A DNA stretch of 64,000 nucleotides from contig NZ_OZ245757.1 in assembly GCF_965227505.1 (NCBI RefSeq), positions 3,348,001-3,412,000 of the forward strand, given 5' to 3'. This document shows, piece by piece, positions 1 through 7,995 of the stretch. Below the pieces are notes generated by a model. It saw nothing but the letters and a program-made list of their open reading frames with translations. It was not told the DNA's origin and made no database searches. The position numbers were made by a program, and so were the translations under genes. This DNA is from Pelagibius sp965227505. GTDB taxonomy: Bacteria > Pseudomonadota > Alphaproteobacteria > Kiloniellales > Kiloniellaceae. Positions within the stretch are counted from its first letter, which is position 1. Each line of letters starts with the position of its first letter.

Positions 1-1514
1 TCGGAGATGTCCAACACCATGTCCATCTCCGCAGAGCCGGCAGCAAGGTCGGTGGTGCCACCGGCCGCGAGTTTCACGCTGCCGAGGGCGGCCTCCAGTC
101 CGGTAACGGTGAGGGTGGCGGCGTTGGCGTCCAGCTCTCCGGCAAGGGACCAGCGTGCCTGATCGTCCAGCAGCCGGTTGACGCTGTCCGCCCCGCTGAT
201 CTGCGGCCCGTCGATGACGCCTTGCAGGTCCAGAGCCAGCACGGGCGCAGAGTCCAGGAGGTCGCTTTCGGCGCTGAGGCGCCCTTCTGCGCTGAGGGCT
301 GCCGCCCTGAACTCTGCTGCGGCCACGTCCCGGGCGCTCAGGCCGAACACAGCGACGGGCCTTGCGATGGGGCCTTGAACCGTAAGATCGACGGAGCCCT
401 GGCGGAGACTGTCCAGGCCGAGACCTTCCCAGACTGCGGGATCGGCTTCGGTGCTGGCGGTCATCGCAAGGTCGACGGTCGCGCCCGCCATCTCCACGCT
501 GCCACTGAGCGAGGCGTTGAATGTGTCGTTGGCGGCGGAAAGGCTCTGCAGATCGATCCGGTCGTCCGCCGTCCAGGCCGCCGCCATCGATATCCGCGTC
601 GTGCCGGCCAGCAGCGCCCAGGGCGTGGCGGGGTCAACCGCGGCGACGGTGCTGCGGCCATCCAGCCGCAGGGCCAGCCCGCCCTCCGCGGATCGCATGA
701 CGCCGATGGCCGCTTCGGCATCGGCAACCGCGCCCAGCGCAAACGCCAGGCTGCCGTTCCAGTCTTTCAGCGGGCCACTGCCGTTCAACCTTAGTTCCGC
801 TGCGGGGAGTTCCGGAAGCTCGGTGAGGGTGGCCATGAGGCCCCCCGGCGCCTCCACCGCTTCGGCGTCGACGATGAGGTCGTCGCGCATCGGATCGTAG
901 GCGGCGGCAAACCGCAGCCGGGCCTCGGGCCCGTCGAGCCGCTGCAGCGTGAAATCGGCGGACAGCTGGCGCTCCCCGTCACTGGCGGTTTCGCCCTGCA
1001 GAGTGAAGCGGGCGGCCTGTCCCAGAACCGGCGCGCCGAGGGCGATCTCATCCGCATCCAGTTTCCGGATTCGGATGTCGAGTGGCGGGTCCAGCAGAAC
1101 GGCCAGACCCTCCGAGGTCTGCGCCGGATCTGCGCCTTGCGAAGATTCCGCGGGCAGCCGGTCCAGTGCGGCGGCGCGCACCGTCAGCGCCTCGATATCC
1201 AGGCGGCCCCTCAGAAGAGCGCCGGGCCGCCACGCGACTTCCACGGCGCCGAACTGCAGCCATGGGCCGGCCCGATCCCGCAGCGTCACCTTGCGGGCCG
1301 TCATCTTGCGCCAGGGGCTGCCCTCGAGCGCTTCGATCGAAAGCTCGATCTCGCCCGGCGTGCTGACGGCGGCCTCGACCTGCCGCTTCAGCCAGCCGCG
1401 GCCGGCCTCGCTCTCCAGCCAGCCGTAGGCGAGCAGCCCCGACAGCGCGGCGACAGCCAGGACCGTGGTCAGGCCGATGGCCGTCCATTTCAGCATAGCG
1501 CCGGCCCGCGGCAT
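1..1514 (-). CDS. tamB: TamB, translocation and assembly module subunit (N-terminal part, cut by window edge)
   Basis: Open reading frame on the minus strand that runs off the left edge, so only about the first 500 residues are present. It starts with a hydrophobic signal anchor (MLKWTAIGLTTVL...) followed by repetitive beta-rich sequence of alternating polar and apolar residues, as in the AsmA/TamB superfamily. TamB is an inner-membrane-anchored, periplasm-spanning protein that works with the outer-membrane protein TamA in envelope assembly and lipid transport. It directly follows tamA on the same strand: the tamA stop and this ATG are one base apart, so the two are probably translationally coupled. 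An in-frame ATG at 1496 would remove six residues and is equally possible. The family call rests on position beside TamA and on the overall pattern; the C-terminal domain lies outside the window. Confidence 0.85.
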   Translation of the reverse strand, partial: MPRAGAMLKWTAIGLTTVLAVAALSGLLAYGWLESEAGRGWLKRQVEAAVSTPGEIELSIEALEGSPWRKMTARKVTLRDRAGPWLQFGAVEVAWRPGALLRGRLDIEALTVRAAALDRLPAESSQGADPAQTSEGLAVLLDPPLDIRIRKLDADEIALGAPVLGQAARFTLQGETASDGERQLSADFTLQRLDGPEARLRFAAAYDPMRDDLIVDAEAVEAPGGLMATLTELPELPAAELRLNGSGPLKDWNGSLAFALGAVADAEAAIGVMRSAEGGLALRLDGRSTVAAVDPATPWALLAGTTRISMAAAWTADDRIDLQSLSAANDTFNASLSGSVEMAGATVDLAMTASTEADPAVWEGLGLDSLRQGSVDLTVQGPIARPVAVFGLSARDVAAAEFRAAALSAEGRLSAESDLLDSAPVLALDLQGVIDGPQISGADSVNRLLDDQARWSLAGELDANAATLTVTGLEAALGSVKLAAGGTTDLAAGSAEMDMVLDIS

Positions 1515-1515
1515 C

Positions 1516-3390
1516 TCAGAACGCCTGTCCGAAGCTGATGTAGATCTGCAGGGTCTCGTCCACGTCGTCACGCCCGTTGAGCGGAAAGGCGACGTCCAGT
1601 CGCAGGGGTCCGAAGCCGGTAAAGTACCGCAGTCCCAGGCCGGCCGCCCAGCGCAGTGTTTCGCCGCTGTTGAACCAGGGGTCGTCGAAGACCGTTCCTC
1701 CGTCGACAAAGGGGACGACGCCGATGTCCTCGCTTACACGGACGCGCGCCTCGACGCCGAGTTCCACCAGGGAGGTACCGCCCAGAGGATCTTCATCGTC
1801 GTCGAGGGGGCCGACCAGCTGAAACTCGTAGCCCCGGATCGACCCGCCGCCGCCGGCATAGAAGCGCCGGTCGGCGGGCAGCACCTCGGTCTCCTCGCCC
1901 AGGATCGTTCCCGCCCGTGCGCGGGCCGCCAGGATGAAGCGGGCGTCCTCGTCAACGGCATAGTAGGCGGAGCCGCCCAGGGTTCCGGTGGCGAAGAAGA
2001 GCGACTCGTCGCCCACCCCCGTAGCCGGCGTCAGCGACGCCTGCAGGCGGGTTCCGCTGGCGGGATCAAGCGGATTGTCCGTGGTATCGCGGCTGGCCGT
2101 CAACGGCAGGCCGAAGAGCGTGAACTGGCGTTCGCCGGTTGCGCCATTGGCGTTTTCATCGACGACCTCGTATCCGGCCGAGACACCGGCCGTGACCCGC
2201 CAGTTGTCCAGAACGGGCCGTTCCAGAGCGACCAGGCCTTCAACCGCCTGACGCTCGAAGGCGTCGTTGTCTTCGAAGCCGCCGGTCAGTTCCGCCAGCA
2301 AGGCCTGCTCGCGCTCCAGAAAGGCCGGCTTGCGAAACTCGAGCGCGCTGCTTTGTTCGATCAGGGACCCCGTGACGCTTACCCGAAAGGTCTCGTTCTC
2401 GCCCAGGAGGTTGCGATGCTCCCAGAAGACCTCGGCGCCCGGGCCGATATCGGTCGAGATCGAGGCCGCGGCCCCGATGGAGCGCTGCGCCCGTTCCACA
2501 AGCGTGACCGTGACGGGAAGCGCGCCGTCGGCAGCGGGTTCGGCGGCGGTCTCGGCCGTGACCGAGGCGAACAGCCCGGTTTCGGACAGCCGGCGCTGCG
2601 TTTCCTGCAGGACCCGCCGGTCATAGGGGGCTCCCTCGTCCCATCCGGCGATCCGCCGCAGGTAGCTCTCCGCGACCTGCTCCTGGCCCGTGAATGTCAG
2701 CGGACCCAGCGTGGCCGCCGGCCCGGCGTCCAGGCTGAGCTGCACGGTCATGACCCTCGCCTCGTGATCGACGAAGGTTTTGCGCTCGGCGACCTGGGCG
2801 AAGGGATAGCCGCGTTCCTGCAGCCGGCTGACGAGGTTCTGCTCTGCGGCGACGATCTCCGGGGCGCGGGCCGGCATGCCGATGGTGACGGCGATCTCCT
2901 GCAGATCGGGGCGCAGCGCCTGCGGGGGCGCCGGACTGGTGACATAGCCGATGTCGTAGGCCGCCAGACTGTAGCGCGGGCCCGGCGTGACGTTCAGAGC
3001 GACCCGGACAGGGCGGCTGTCGCTGTCGATTTCCAGGTCGAGTTCGGAGGCGTAGTACCCCTCGGACCGCAGGGCCGTGCGCAGGCGCTCGAGATCGGCT
3101 TCGGCCCGCCGCCGCAGGCCGATGAGGGTGGCCGGTGGCCTCTGCGCGAGGGCGAAGAGTTGCGACGACCCTTCCAGGACCGCCCGCAACCCCTCGTCCT
3201 CGACGCCGCGCAGCAGGGTCTCATAGCCGACAACCGGTTCCTCGCTCTGGGGAGCCGGTGTCTCCTCGTCGTTGAAGAACTCGGGGGCCTGCTGTGCCAG
3301 AGCGTCGCCGGCAGGGCCGAGCCCCCACAGGGTCATGAGCAGGCCGAGACAACCCGCCCCAAGTCTTTGCACCAGCCCAAGTTTTCGCAC
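1516..3390 (-). CDS. tamA: TamA, BamA/Omp85-family outer membrane assembly protein
   Basis: About 624 residues. A signal peptide ending near DALA-QQ is followed by POTRA-like modules (roughly residues 60-260) and a C-terminal 16-strand-type barrel. The conserved Omp85 loop-6 signature appears as SIRGYE near residue 515, and the chain ends in an aromatic residue (ISFGQAF), the usual signal for insertion by the BAM complex. TamA is the outer-membrane half of the TamA-TamB module, and tamB follows immediately. The reading frame stays open upstream as far as 4275, over the next gene. I chose the GTG at 3390 because it puts the basic n-region directly before the hydrophobic core. The ATG at 3474 (28 residues longer) is an alternative; neither has a strong ribosome binding site. 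Confidence 0.9.
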   Translation of the reverse strand: MRKLGLVQRLGAGCLGLLMTLWGLGPAGDALAQQAPEFFNDEETPAPQSEEPVVGYETLLRGVEDEGLRAVLEGSSQLFALAQRPPATLIGLRRRAEADLERLRTALRSEGYYASELDLEIDSDSRPVRVALNVTPGPRYSLAAYDIGYVTSPAPPQALRPDLQEIAVTIGMPARAPEIVAAEQNLVSRLQERGYPFAQVAERKTFVDHEARVMTVQLSLDAGPAATLGPLTFTGQEQVAESYLRRIAGWDEGAPYDRRVLQETQRRLSETGLFASVTAETAAEPAADGALPVTVTLVERAQRSIGAAASISTDIGPGAEVFWEHRNLLGENETFRVSVTGSLIEQSSALEFRKPAFLEREQALLAELTGGFEDNDAFERQAVEGLVALERPVLDNWRVTAGVSAGYEVVDENANGATGERQFTLFGLPLTASRDTTDNPLDPASGTRLQASLTPATGVGDESLFFATGTLGGSAYYAVDEDARFILAARARAGTILGEETEVLPADRRFYAGGGGSIRGYEFQLVGPLDDDEDPLGGTSLVELGVEARVRVSEDIGVVPFVDGGTVFDDPWFNSGETLRWAAGLGLRYFTGFGPLRLDVAFPLNGRDDVDETLQIYISFGQAF

Positions 3391-3761
3391 CAGACGGTGC
3401 CGATCAGGATCGCACACGGATACGGCCGCCTCCCGCCAGCGCAATCGATAGGGTCCCTTTGCGGTCCGCCGCATTGCGTCAGCCGCTGGCCTTGGCGCGG
3501 AAGGGGCGCAATCGCTCTCGTTCGTGTGCCTTGGTGGGGCATTTAAGACCGGACGCCGCCCCCTGTCACGCCGCAAAACATCGCCATGCGGCCGAGCGGA
3601 CGGCAGGACTCCACGCAGACCTGGACCGGGCGGGGAGGCCTTGGCCAGGGCCCGCAGTTCCCTTTCTCCGCAGCTCTGGCTCACATCGGGTTTTGAAGTG
3701 CCGCTGCCTTCAACCTGGGGCGGCGACGCCGCTTGGGCGGTCGGCGTTCTGGGGCGCCCGG
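3391..3761. other. Intergenic gap upstream of tamA
   Basis: About 370 GC-rich bases between the start of tamA and the stop of the membrane-protein gene to its right. Open frames exist on both strands but have shadow-like Arg/Pro/Ala-rich composition and no recognisable domain. The gap presumably holds the tamA promoter; no clear -35/-10 pair or RNA was recognised. Confidence 0.5.
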
Positions 3762-4313
3762 CTACGCCGCCGGGCGCGCGCGCTCGCCGCTGCCCGCATC
3801 CGTGCCGGCGGCCGCCTCGGGTGTGCGCTGCGCGTGGCTCTGTGTCCTGCGGGCGAGCCTTGGACGCCAGACCCCCAACACCACGTTGGCCACTGACAGC
3901 GCCATGACGGTGCCAAGGGCGAGCCATTCCTGGGCAAGAGCTGCGTCCAGCACCTCCGCCACCGGCTCGCCGTCGGCGATCTGCCGGGAGACAACGGCGG
4001 CGTGATCGGCCTTCGCCCCGACGATTGTCAGCACGCCTTTGAACATGAGGATGCCCAAGGCCGCCTTCAGCAACGCCCAGCCCTTGTCCAGAAACGGGTG
4101 ATGCGTCGCCATCGCCAGCAGGCCGGAGAGCAGCACGATGGCCAAAGAAGGCAGCAACAGGTAGTTGCTGATTGCGGCGATGGCGTGCCGCAGGTCCGCG
4201 TAGGCGGCAGGCGTCTCCTGCGGAGCCGCGACGAGCAGGATCATGTAGCAGCCGAGGCCGCCGATGAGTCCGCATGCGGCGATTGAGTGCAGGATTTTCA
4301 GGACCTTGCGCAT
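3762..4313 (-). CDS. Small integral membrane protein, DUF2269-like
   Basis: 183 residues with about four hydrophobic segments (near residues 8-30, 50-70, 80-100 and 130-150) and a hydrophilic, Arg/Ala-rich C-terminal tail of about 35 residues. The opening, with a His in the first helix (KILHSIAACGLIGG), and the helix spacing resemble predicted integral membrane proteins of the DUF2269 group, whose function is unknown. It begins with ATG and is transcribed alone, leftward. The long frame of tamA passes beneath it in another phase, but amino-acid composition shows this frame is the real one here. Function cannot be assigned. Confidence 0.7.
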   Translation of the reverse strand: MRKVLKILHSIAACGLIGGLGCYMILLVAAPQETPAAYADLRHAIAAISNYLLLPSLAIVLLSGLLAMATHHPFLDKGWALLKAALGILMFKGVLTIVGAKADHAAVVSRQIADGEPVAEVLDAALAQEWLALGTVMALSVANVVLGVWRPRLARRTQSHAQRTPEAAAGTDAGSGERARPAA

Positions 4314-4491
4314 GCGTATCCTTTCATGCTTCTCGGGCGCGGCCCTCGTCGCAGGCGACTAATGGCCCGCTGGCGGGGACTGGTCCGCGGCTTTTCGGCA
4401 TGGACTGGCGGACCTGGTTTTCACGCCATCGGCCTCAGTCTAGCGGGCGTGATGACGTGCGGGCCACCGCTTTGTGCGGCGGGCGCCGTTG

Positions 4492-4520
4492 TTGACAGGC
4501 GGAACTGCGGTCCCTAGCGT
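4492..4520 (+). promoter_or_regulatory. Sigma-70-type promoter for the efflux leader
   Basis: A perfect -35 hexamer TTGACA (4492-4497), exactly 17 bases, then TAGCGT (4515-4520), which keeps the three most conserved -10 positions. Transcription would begin near 4527, about 35 bases before the leader ORF. This is one of only three clear housekeeping-type promoters I could read in the window. Confidence 0.65.
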
Positions 4521-4562
4521 TCCAGGCATCCAAGTGCCAGGCACTCAAGTGGAGCAATCGTC

Positions 4563-4610
4563 GTGACCAGGATCTGCGTAGTATCGAAGCGAAGGCGCGG
4601 GAAACGGTAA
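4563..4610 (+). CDS. Putative 15-residue Lys/Arg-rich leader peptide (MTRICVVSKRRRGKR)
   Basis: GTG start at 4563 with GGAG at 4551-4554, eight bases upstream, which is ideal Shine-Dalgarno spacing. Fifteen codons end in a TAA at 4608. The C-terminal half, SKRRRGKR, is almost wholly basic. It lies between a near-consensus promoter (4492-4520) and an intrinsic terminator (4636-4663), directly ahead of a Bcr/CflA drug exporter gene. That is the arrangement expected of an attenuator leader peptide. Known drug-inducible leaders include that of cmlA, which is also a Bcr/CflA-type exporter, and erm leaders with the Arg/Lys-x-Arg/Lys arrest motif; this peptide contains several overlapping copies of that motif. 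That it is translated, and that it senses a drug, is inference. It could instead be chance coding inside a small RNA. Confidence 0.6.
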   Translation: MTRICVVSKRRRGKR

Positions 4611-4618
4611 CCGTTTCC
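4600..4618 (+). promoter_or_regulatory. Perfect inverted repeat over the leader stop codon
   Basis: GGAAACGGT and ACCGTTTCC are perfect nine-base complements around a single central A, overlapping the last leader codons and the TAA. In RNA this gives about a 7-bp stem with a five-base loop. GAAAC (4601-4605) could also pair with GTTTC inside the terminator (4646-4650), so alternative folding is possible. As DNA it also resembles a LacI-type operator half-site arrangement, but no LacI gene is nearby. Confidence 0.5.
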
Positions 4619-4635
4619 GGTTCACGACGTGACGC

Positions 4636-4663
4636 GCCCCCGACTGTTTCGGGGGCTTTTTTT
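4636..4663 (+). terminator. Intrinsic terminator between leader peptide and efflux gene
   Basis: GCCCCCGA (4636-4643) pairs perfectly with TCGGGGGC (4649-4656) around a five-base loop, followed by seven T residues. This is a textbook rho-independent terminator. It ends only 25 bases before the efflux start codon and on the same strand, so unless read through it would cut expression of that gene from the upstream promoter. Confidence 0.9.
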
Positions 4664-4688
4664 GTGCAAGTTTTAGTGGATTGCCTAG

Positions 4689-5894
4689 ATGTCCTCGACC
4701 GACCGAACGCCGCCGACGATCCTGACGCTGATCCTGCTGACTGGCGTCTCGATCCTCTCGCTCAATATGTTCGTCCCCTCGCTCGTCAACATCGCCGTGG
4801 ATCTCGATGCGGATTACGCATTGGTCAGCCTGTCGATCGCCGGCTACCTCGCGGTGACCGCTGTCCTGCAGATCGTCATCGGACCCCTGTCGGACAGATA
4901 CGGGCGCAGGCCCGTGTTGCTTGGCGCCATCGTCCTTTTCACCGTCGCGTCGCTGGGCTGCCTCTTGGCGGAAACCGTCTGGGTGTTCCTGTTCTTCCGG
5001 CTGCTGCAGGGCGCGATCGTTGCAGGCGGGGCGCTGTCGCGCGTGGTCGTGCGGGACATGGTGCCGCCCAAGCAGGCGGCGAGCCTCCTCGGCTATATCG
5101 CAATGGCGATGGCGGTGGCGCCGATGCTGGGCCCGATGGTGGGCGGCGCGCTCGACGAGCTTTTCGGCTGGCGATCCAGCTTCCTCGTCTTTGCGCTGGT
5201 GGGGATCGCCCTCTTCGGCCTGACCTGGATCGATCTGGGCGAGACCAACCCGAACCCCTCCCAGACCTTCCGGTCCCAGGTGCGGTCCTATCCGGTTTTG
5301 CTGCGATCCCGGCGGTTCTGGGGCTATGCCGGCTGCATGGCGTTTTCGACAGGGGCGTTCTTCGCCTTCATTGCCGGGGCGCCCCTGGTCGCGACCGCGC
5401 TGTTCCAGATCTCTCCGGGCATGCTGGGGCTTTACGTCGGATCGATCACCGGCGGCTTCGTTCTGGGCAGCTATGGGGCCGCCCGCTTTGCCAAGGATTT
5501 CGAACTGGAGACCATGATGCTGGCGGGGCGGGTCGTGGCCTGCACGGGTCTTACCGTCGGGCTGTTGCTCTTTGCCGCGGGCCTGGAGCATGAACTCGCC
5601 CTGTTTGGGTGCACCATTTTCGTCGGCCTCGGCAACGGGATCACGATGCCCAGCGCCAATGTCGGCGCGATGTCGGTCCGTTCCGATCTGGCGGGCACGG
5701 CCTCGGGCCTCGCCGGGGCCCTTACCATGGCTGCCGGTGCCGTTCTGACATGGATGGCCGGTGCCGTCGTCACCGAAGAGACGGGTGCAATGACCCTGCT
5801 GGGTTTGATGTTCGCAACGTCCTTCCTGGGCCTGCTGTGCGCATGGTGGGTCCGTGCACCCGACAGGCAGGCGTCCTCCCGCGAAGCGTCGTGA
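4689..5894 (+). CDS. Bcr/CflA-family multidrug efflux MFS transporter
   Basis: 401 residues with twelve predicted membrane helices, the usual length for drug:H+ antiporter-1 proteins. MFS motif A is clear at residues 65-79 (GPLSDRYGRRPVLLG), joining helices 2 and 3. Overall sequence resembles Bcr/CflA exporters, which expel bicyclomycin, chloramphenicol or similar small drugs across the inner membrane using the proton gradient. The start ATG has only a weak ribosome binding site (GTGGA, 4676-4680). Upstream lie a promoter, a 15-codon leader and a strong terminator, suggesting attenuation control. The gene stands alone; the next gene is convergent. Substrate cannot be told from sequence. Confidence 0.9.
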   Translation: MSSTDRTPPTILTLILLTGVSILSLNMFVPSLVNIAVDLDADYALVSLSIAGYLAVTAVLQIVIGPLSDRYGRRPVLLGAIVLFTVASLGCLLAETVWVFLFFRLLQGAIVAGGALSRVVVRDMVPPKQAASLLGYIAMAMAVAPMLGPMVGGALDELFGWRSSFLVFALVGIALFGLTWIDLGETNPNPSQTFRSQVRSYPVLLRSRRFWGYAGCMAFSTGAFFAFIAGAPLVATALFQISPGMLGLYVGSITGGFVLGSYGAARFAKDFELETMMLAGRVVACTGLTVGLLLFAAGLEHELALFGCTIFVGLGNGITMPSANVGAMSVRSDLAGTASGLAGALTMAAGAVLTWMAGAVVTEETGAMTLLGLMFATSFLGLLCAWWVRAPDRQASSREAS

Positions 5895-5968
5895 GAGAGG
5901 CGCCTGTCCCCTCCGGCCTGGACCGTTTGTGCCGACCGGCGCTACGCCACGCCCGCTCATAAAGGTCG

Positions 5969-7747
5969 TTAGAGGACCACTATGTGGTAGTGGCCGACCT
6001 GCAGGGTCTCTGCCGCGTCAAGGCCCGCCGCAGGCCCGACCTGATCGTACATTTCCTGCGACATGCCGATGATCACGGATTGATCCGGCCGGCGCCCGCG
6101 CAGCCCCTGCTCGACACGTTCGGCGGTGTTCACCGTCGTTCCCACCAGGGTGTAGTTCACGCGCCCCTCGAAACCGAGATTGCCGACGATTGCCGGCCCG
6201 GCGTGCAGACCTATCCTCAAGCGGGGGGTGCCGTCGAACCAGGATTCAGCGGAAACCTCGTCCACGACACGCCGAATTTCCTGAGCCGCATCGATCGCCC
6301 GCCGGCGATGGTCTTCCTGCAGGTCCGGCGCGCCCCAGAAAGCCATGAGCCCGTCCCCGGTGTACTTGTCGATCACACCACCGTGGTTCTCGATGATGGG
6401 ACCGATGAGCCCGAAGACGGCATTCAGTCTTTCCGCCGCCTGCTGTGCCGTATGGGTCCGGGCAAAGGCGCTGAACCCCTCCATGTCGACGAACATGACG
6501 GTGACCGGTCTTTCCTGCGGCTCCACCGCGTCCTGAGGACGGTTCATCAGCCGTCGGGCCAGTTTGCCCGGAACGTACTGATTGAAGGACGCCAGGGCCG
6601 TCGCCGTTTTGGTCAGCCGCGTGGCCGAGTTCCGCCATTCGGCGATCCGGCTTCGGCTCATCTGCGGCAACGCCACTCTGTCGAACTCCATGTTTTCCAG
6701 TTTGCTGAGCGCATCCTCGATCTGAACCATGGGTGCTGCGATCCGGCGTCCCATCACGCAGGCGGCGACGACGGCGATCCCGAGCAGGACCACCCCGAAC
6801 GCGGCCGCCAAGAGGGCCGCCCATCTGAACCAGCGGCTTTCCGCCGAGGCAATGGCCACGCCGACCAGAAGGGGTTCGGGGGCGTATCCAGTGATTTCAC
6901 GATAGAAGTAGGCATAGGGCGTTCCGTCGATAGGGGCCCAGTGACCTTCGGTGCGCACCATCTTGTTGCTCTGGGTGACCTCGTTCTGTTCGACCCAGAT
7001 ATCGCGGATGATGGCCAGGCTGCTGTCCTGGATGGTCGGCAGACGTGTCGATGTCGGCGTGGCTTCTTCCGGCGAACGGTTGGGATAGGCGATCAGCTTG
7101 TCGCGGTCATAGAGAATGAAAGCGGTGACCTCTCCTTCGGAGAGCGCGCTTACGTACTCCGACAGGCGCCGGCCCGTGACGCCGGCAGTCAGGATGCCGG
7201 CGATCCCTCCATCCCGTCGGATTGAGATGCGCGGATTGAGAATGGTATCCCGCAGCACCAGGCTGACGAAGGGCGCCGACCACCGGACCTGGTCTGTGAG
7301 GCCGGCTTCGGCGAGGGCCTGTCCCACCAAGGGAAGGGCGTCGGGCGGCTCCTCTATGGCTCCGGGTCGTCCCCTCTCCCATCGCCTCATGGTGCCGTCG
7401 GGCCGTATGACGCCGATGCCGGACATCTGCGGTGTGCCGCTGATCATTCCTTCGACATAGGTTTCAAAGCGGACCGGGTCCTCGAAGTCCAGTTCGCTCT
7501 GCTCGATAAGGTCGCGGGCCGTGCTCAGTTGCGCGTTGATCGGATCCAGCAGCCCTCTCAGTTGGTTTTCCAGGCCGTCAACCAGCAGCTCGGCGCGGGT
7601 GCTGAGCAATGCGTTGGCATTCGATGCATTGACCACATAGGTCGTCGCGATAACCGGAACCACGGCCGCAACGACCAGCAGCGCCAGAAGCGCAGGCAAA
7701 ACGGTCGCAATGGTGAAAGCACGGCCGGGCTTCCAGCGGCTGCTCAC
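5969..7747 (-). CDS. Membrane-bound class III adenylate/guanylate cyclase with periplasmic Cache-type sensor
   Basis: 592 residues from a GTG start with GGGGAG upstream. Order: transmembrane helix (about 14-36), extracytoplasmic Cache-like sensor domain (about 40-305), second helix (about 315-337), HAMP-like linker, then a class III nucleotidyl cyclase domain (about 410-592). Both metal-binding aspartates are visible (VMFVDMEGFS and KYTGDGLMAFWG), as are the substrate Lys (DKYTGDG), Thr in NYTLVG, and the transition-state Asn/Arg pair (VNTAERVE). The domain therefore looks active and ATP-specific, making cAMP in response to a small ligand outside the membrane. It stands alone and converges on the efflux gene. 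The ligand is unknown. Confidence 0.88.
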   Translation of the reverse strand: MSSRWKPGRAFTIATVLPALLALLVVAAVVPVIATTYVVNASNANALLSTRAELLVDGLENQLRGLLDPINAQLSTARDLIEQSELDFEDPVRFETYVEGMISGTPQMSGIGVIRPDGTMRRWERGRPGAIEEPPDALPLVGQALAEAGLTDQVRWSAPFVSLVLRDTILNPRISIRRDGGIAGILTAGVTGRRLSEYVSALSEGEVTAFILYDRDKLIAYPNRSPEEATPTSTRLPTIQDSSLAIIRDIWVEQNEVTQSNKMVRTEGHWAPIDGTPYAYFYREITGYAPEPLLVGVAIASAESRWFRWAALLAAAFGVVLLGIAVVAACVMGRRIAAPMVQIEDALSKLENMEFDRVALPQMSRSRIAEWRNSATRLTKTATALASFNQYVPGKLARRLMNRPQDAVEPQERPVTVMFVDMEGFSAFARTHTAQQAAERLNAVFGLIGPIIENHGGVIDKYTGDGLMAFWGAPDLQEDHRRRAIDAAQEIRRVVDEVSAESWFDGTPRLRIGLHAGPAIVGNLGFEGRVNYTLVGTTVNTAERVEQGLRGRRPDQSVIIGMSQEMYDQVGPAAGLDAAETLQVGHYHIVVL

Positions 7748-7995
7748 AAATGGCTCCCCAAGCAGCAGGAAACCACCCGGTCAAAGGTGCTGGCGGGTAT
7801 CGTCCGAGGGATCTCCTCGATGACCATTTTGTCCATGCTTCCAACTGTTCAGCAAAACCCTGCCATTGTCATCCAGTTGTTGCCCACAAAAACGGCGCCG
7901 GCCGGGTTCGTTGCAAAACCCGATCGGCTCCGCCTGCCGGCCTGGATCTTCCAAACGGGAAACGGACCTATGCGAGATCCTCCTTCGGGGCGGCG

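Noticed and set aside
1465..3546. Long open frame on the plus strand (693 codons) across tamA
   Set aside because: It mirrors tamA on the opposite strand, has Arg/Gln/Gly-rich composition without domains, and exists only because GC-rich codons rarely give antisense stops.
4600..4618. LacI-type operator
   Set aside because: The dyad could be read this way, but no LacI-family gene is near and its position over the leader stop fits an RNA role better.
4545..5960. 471-codon minus-strand frame across the efflux gene
   Set aside because: Antisense shadow: His/Gln/Arg-rich, no recognisable fold, while the plus-strand frame has twelve helices and MFS motif A.
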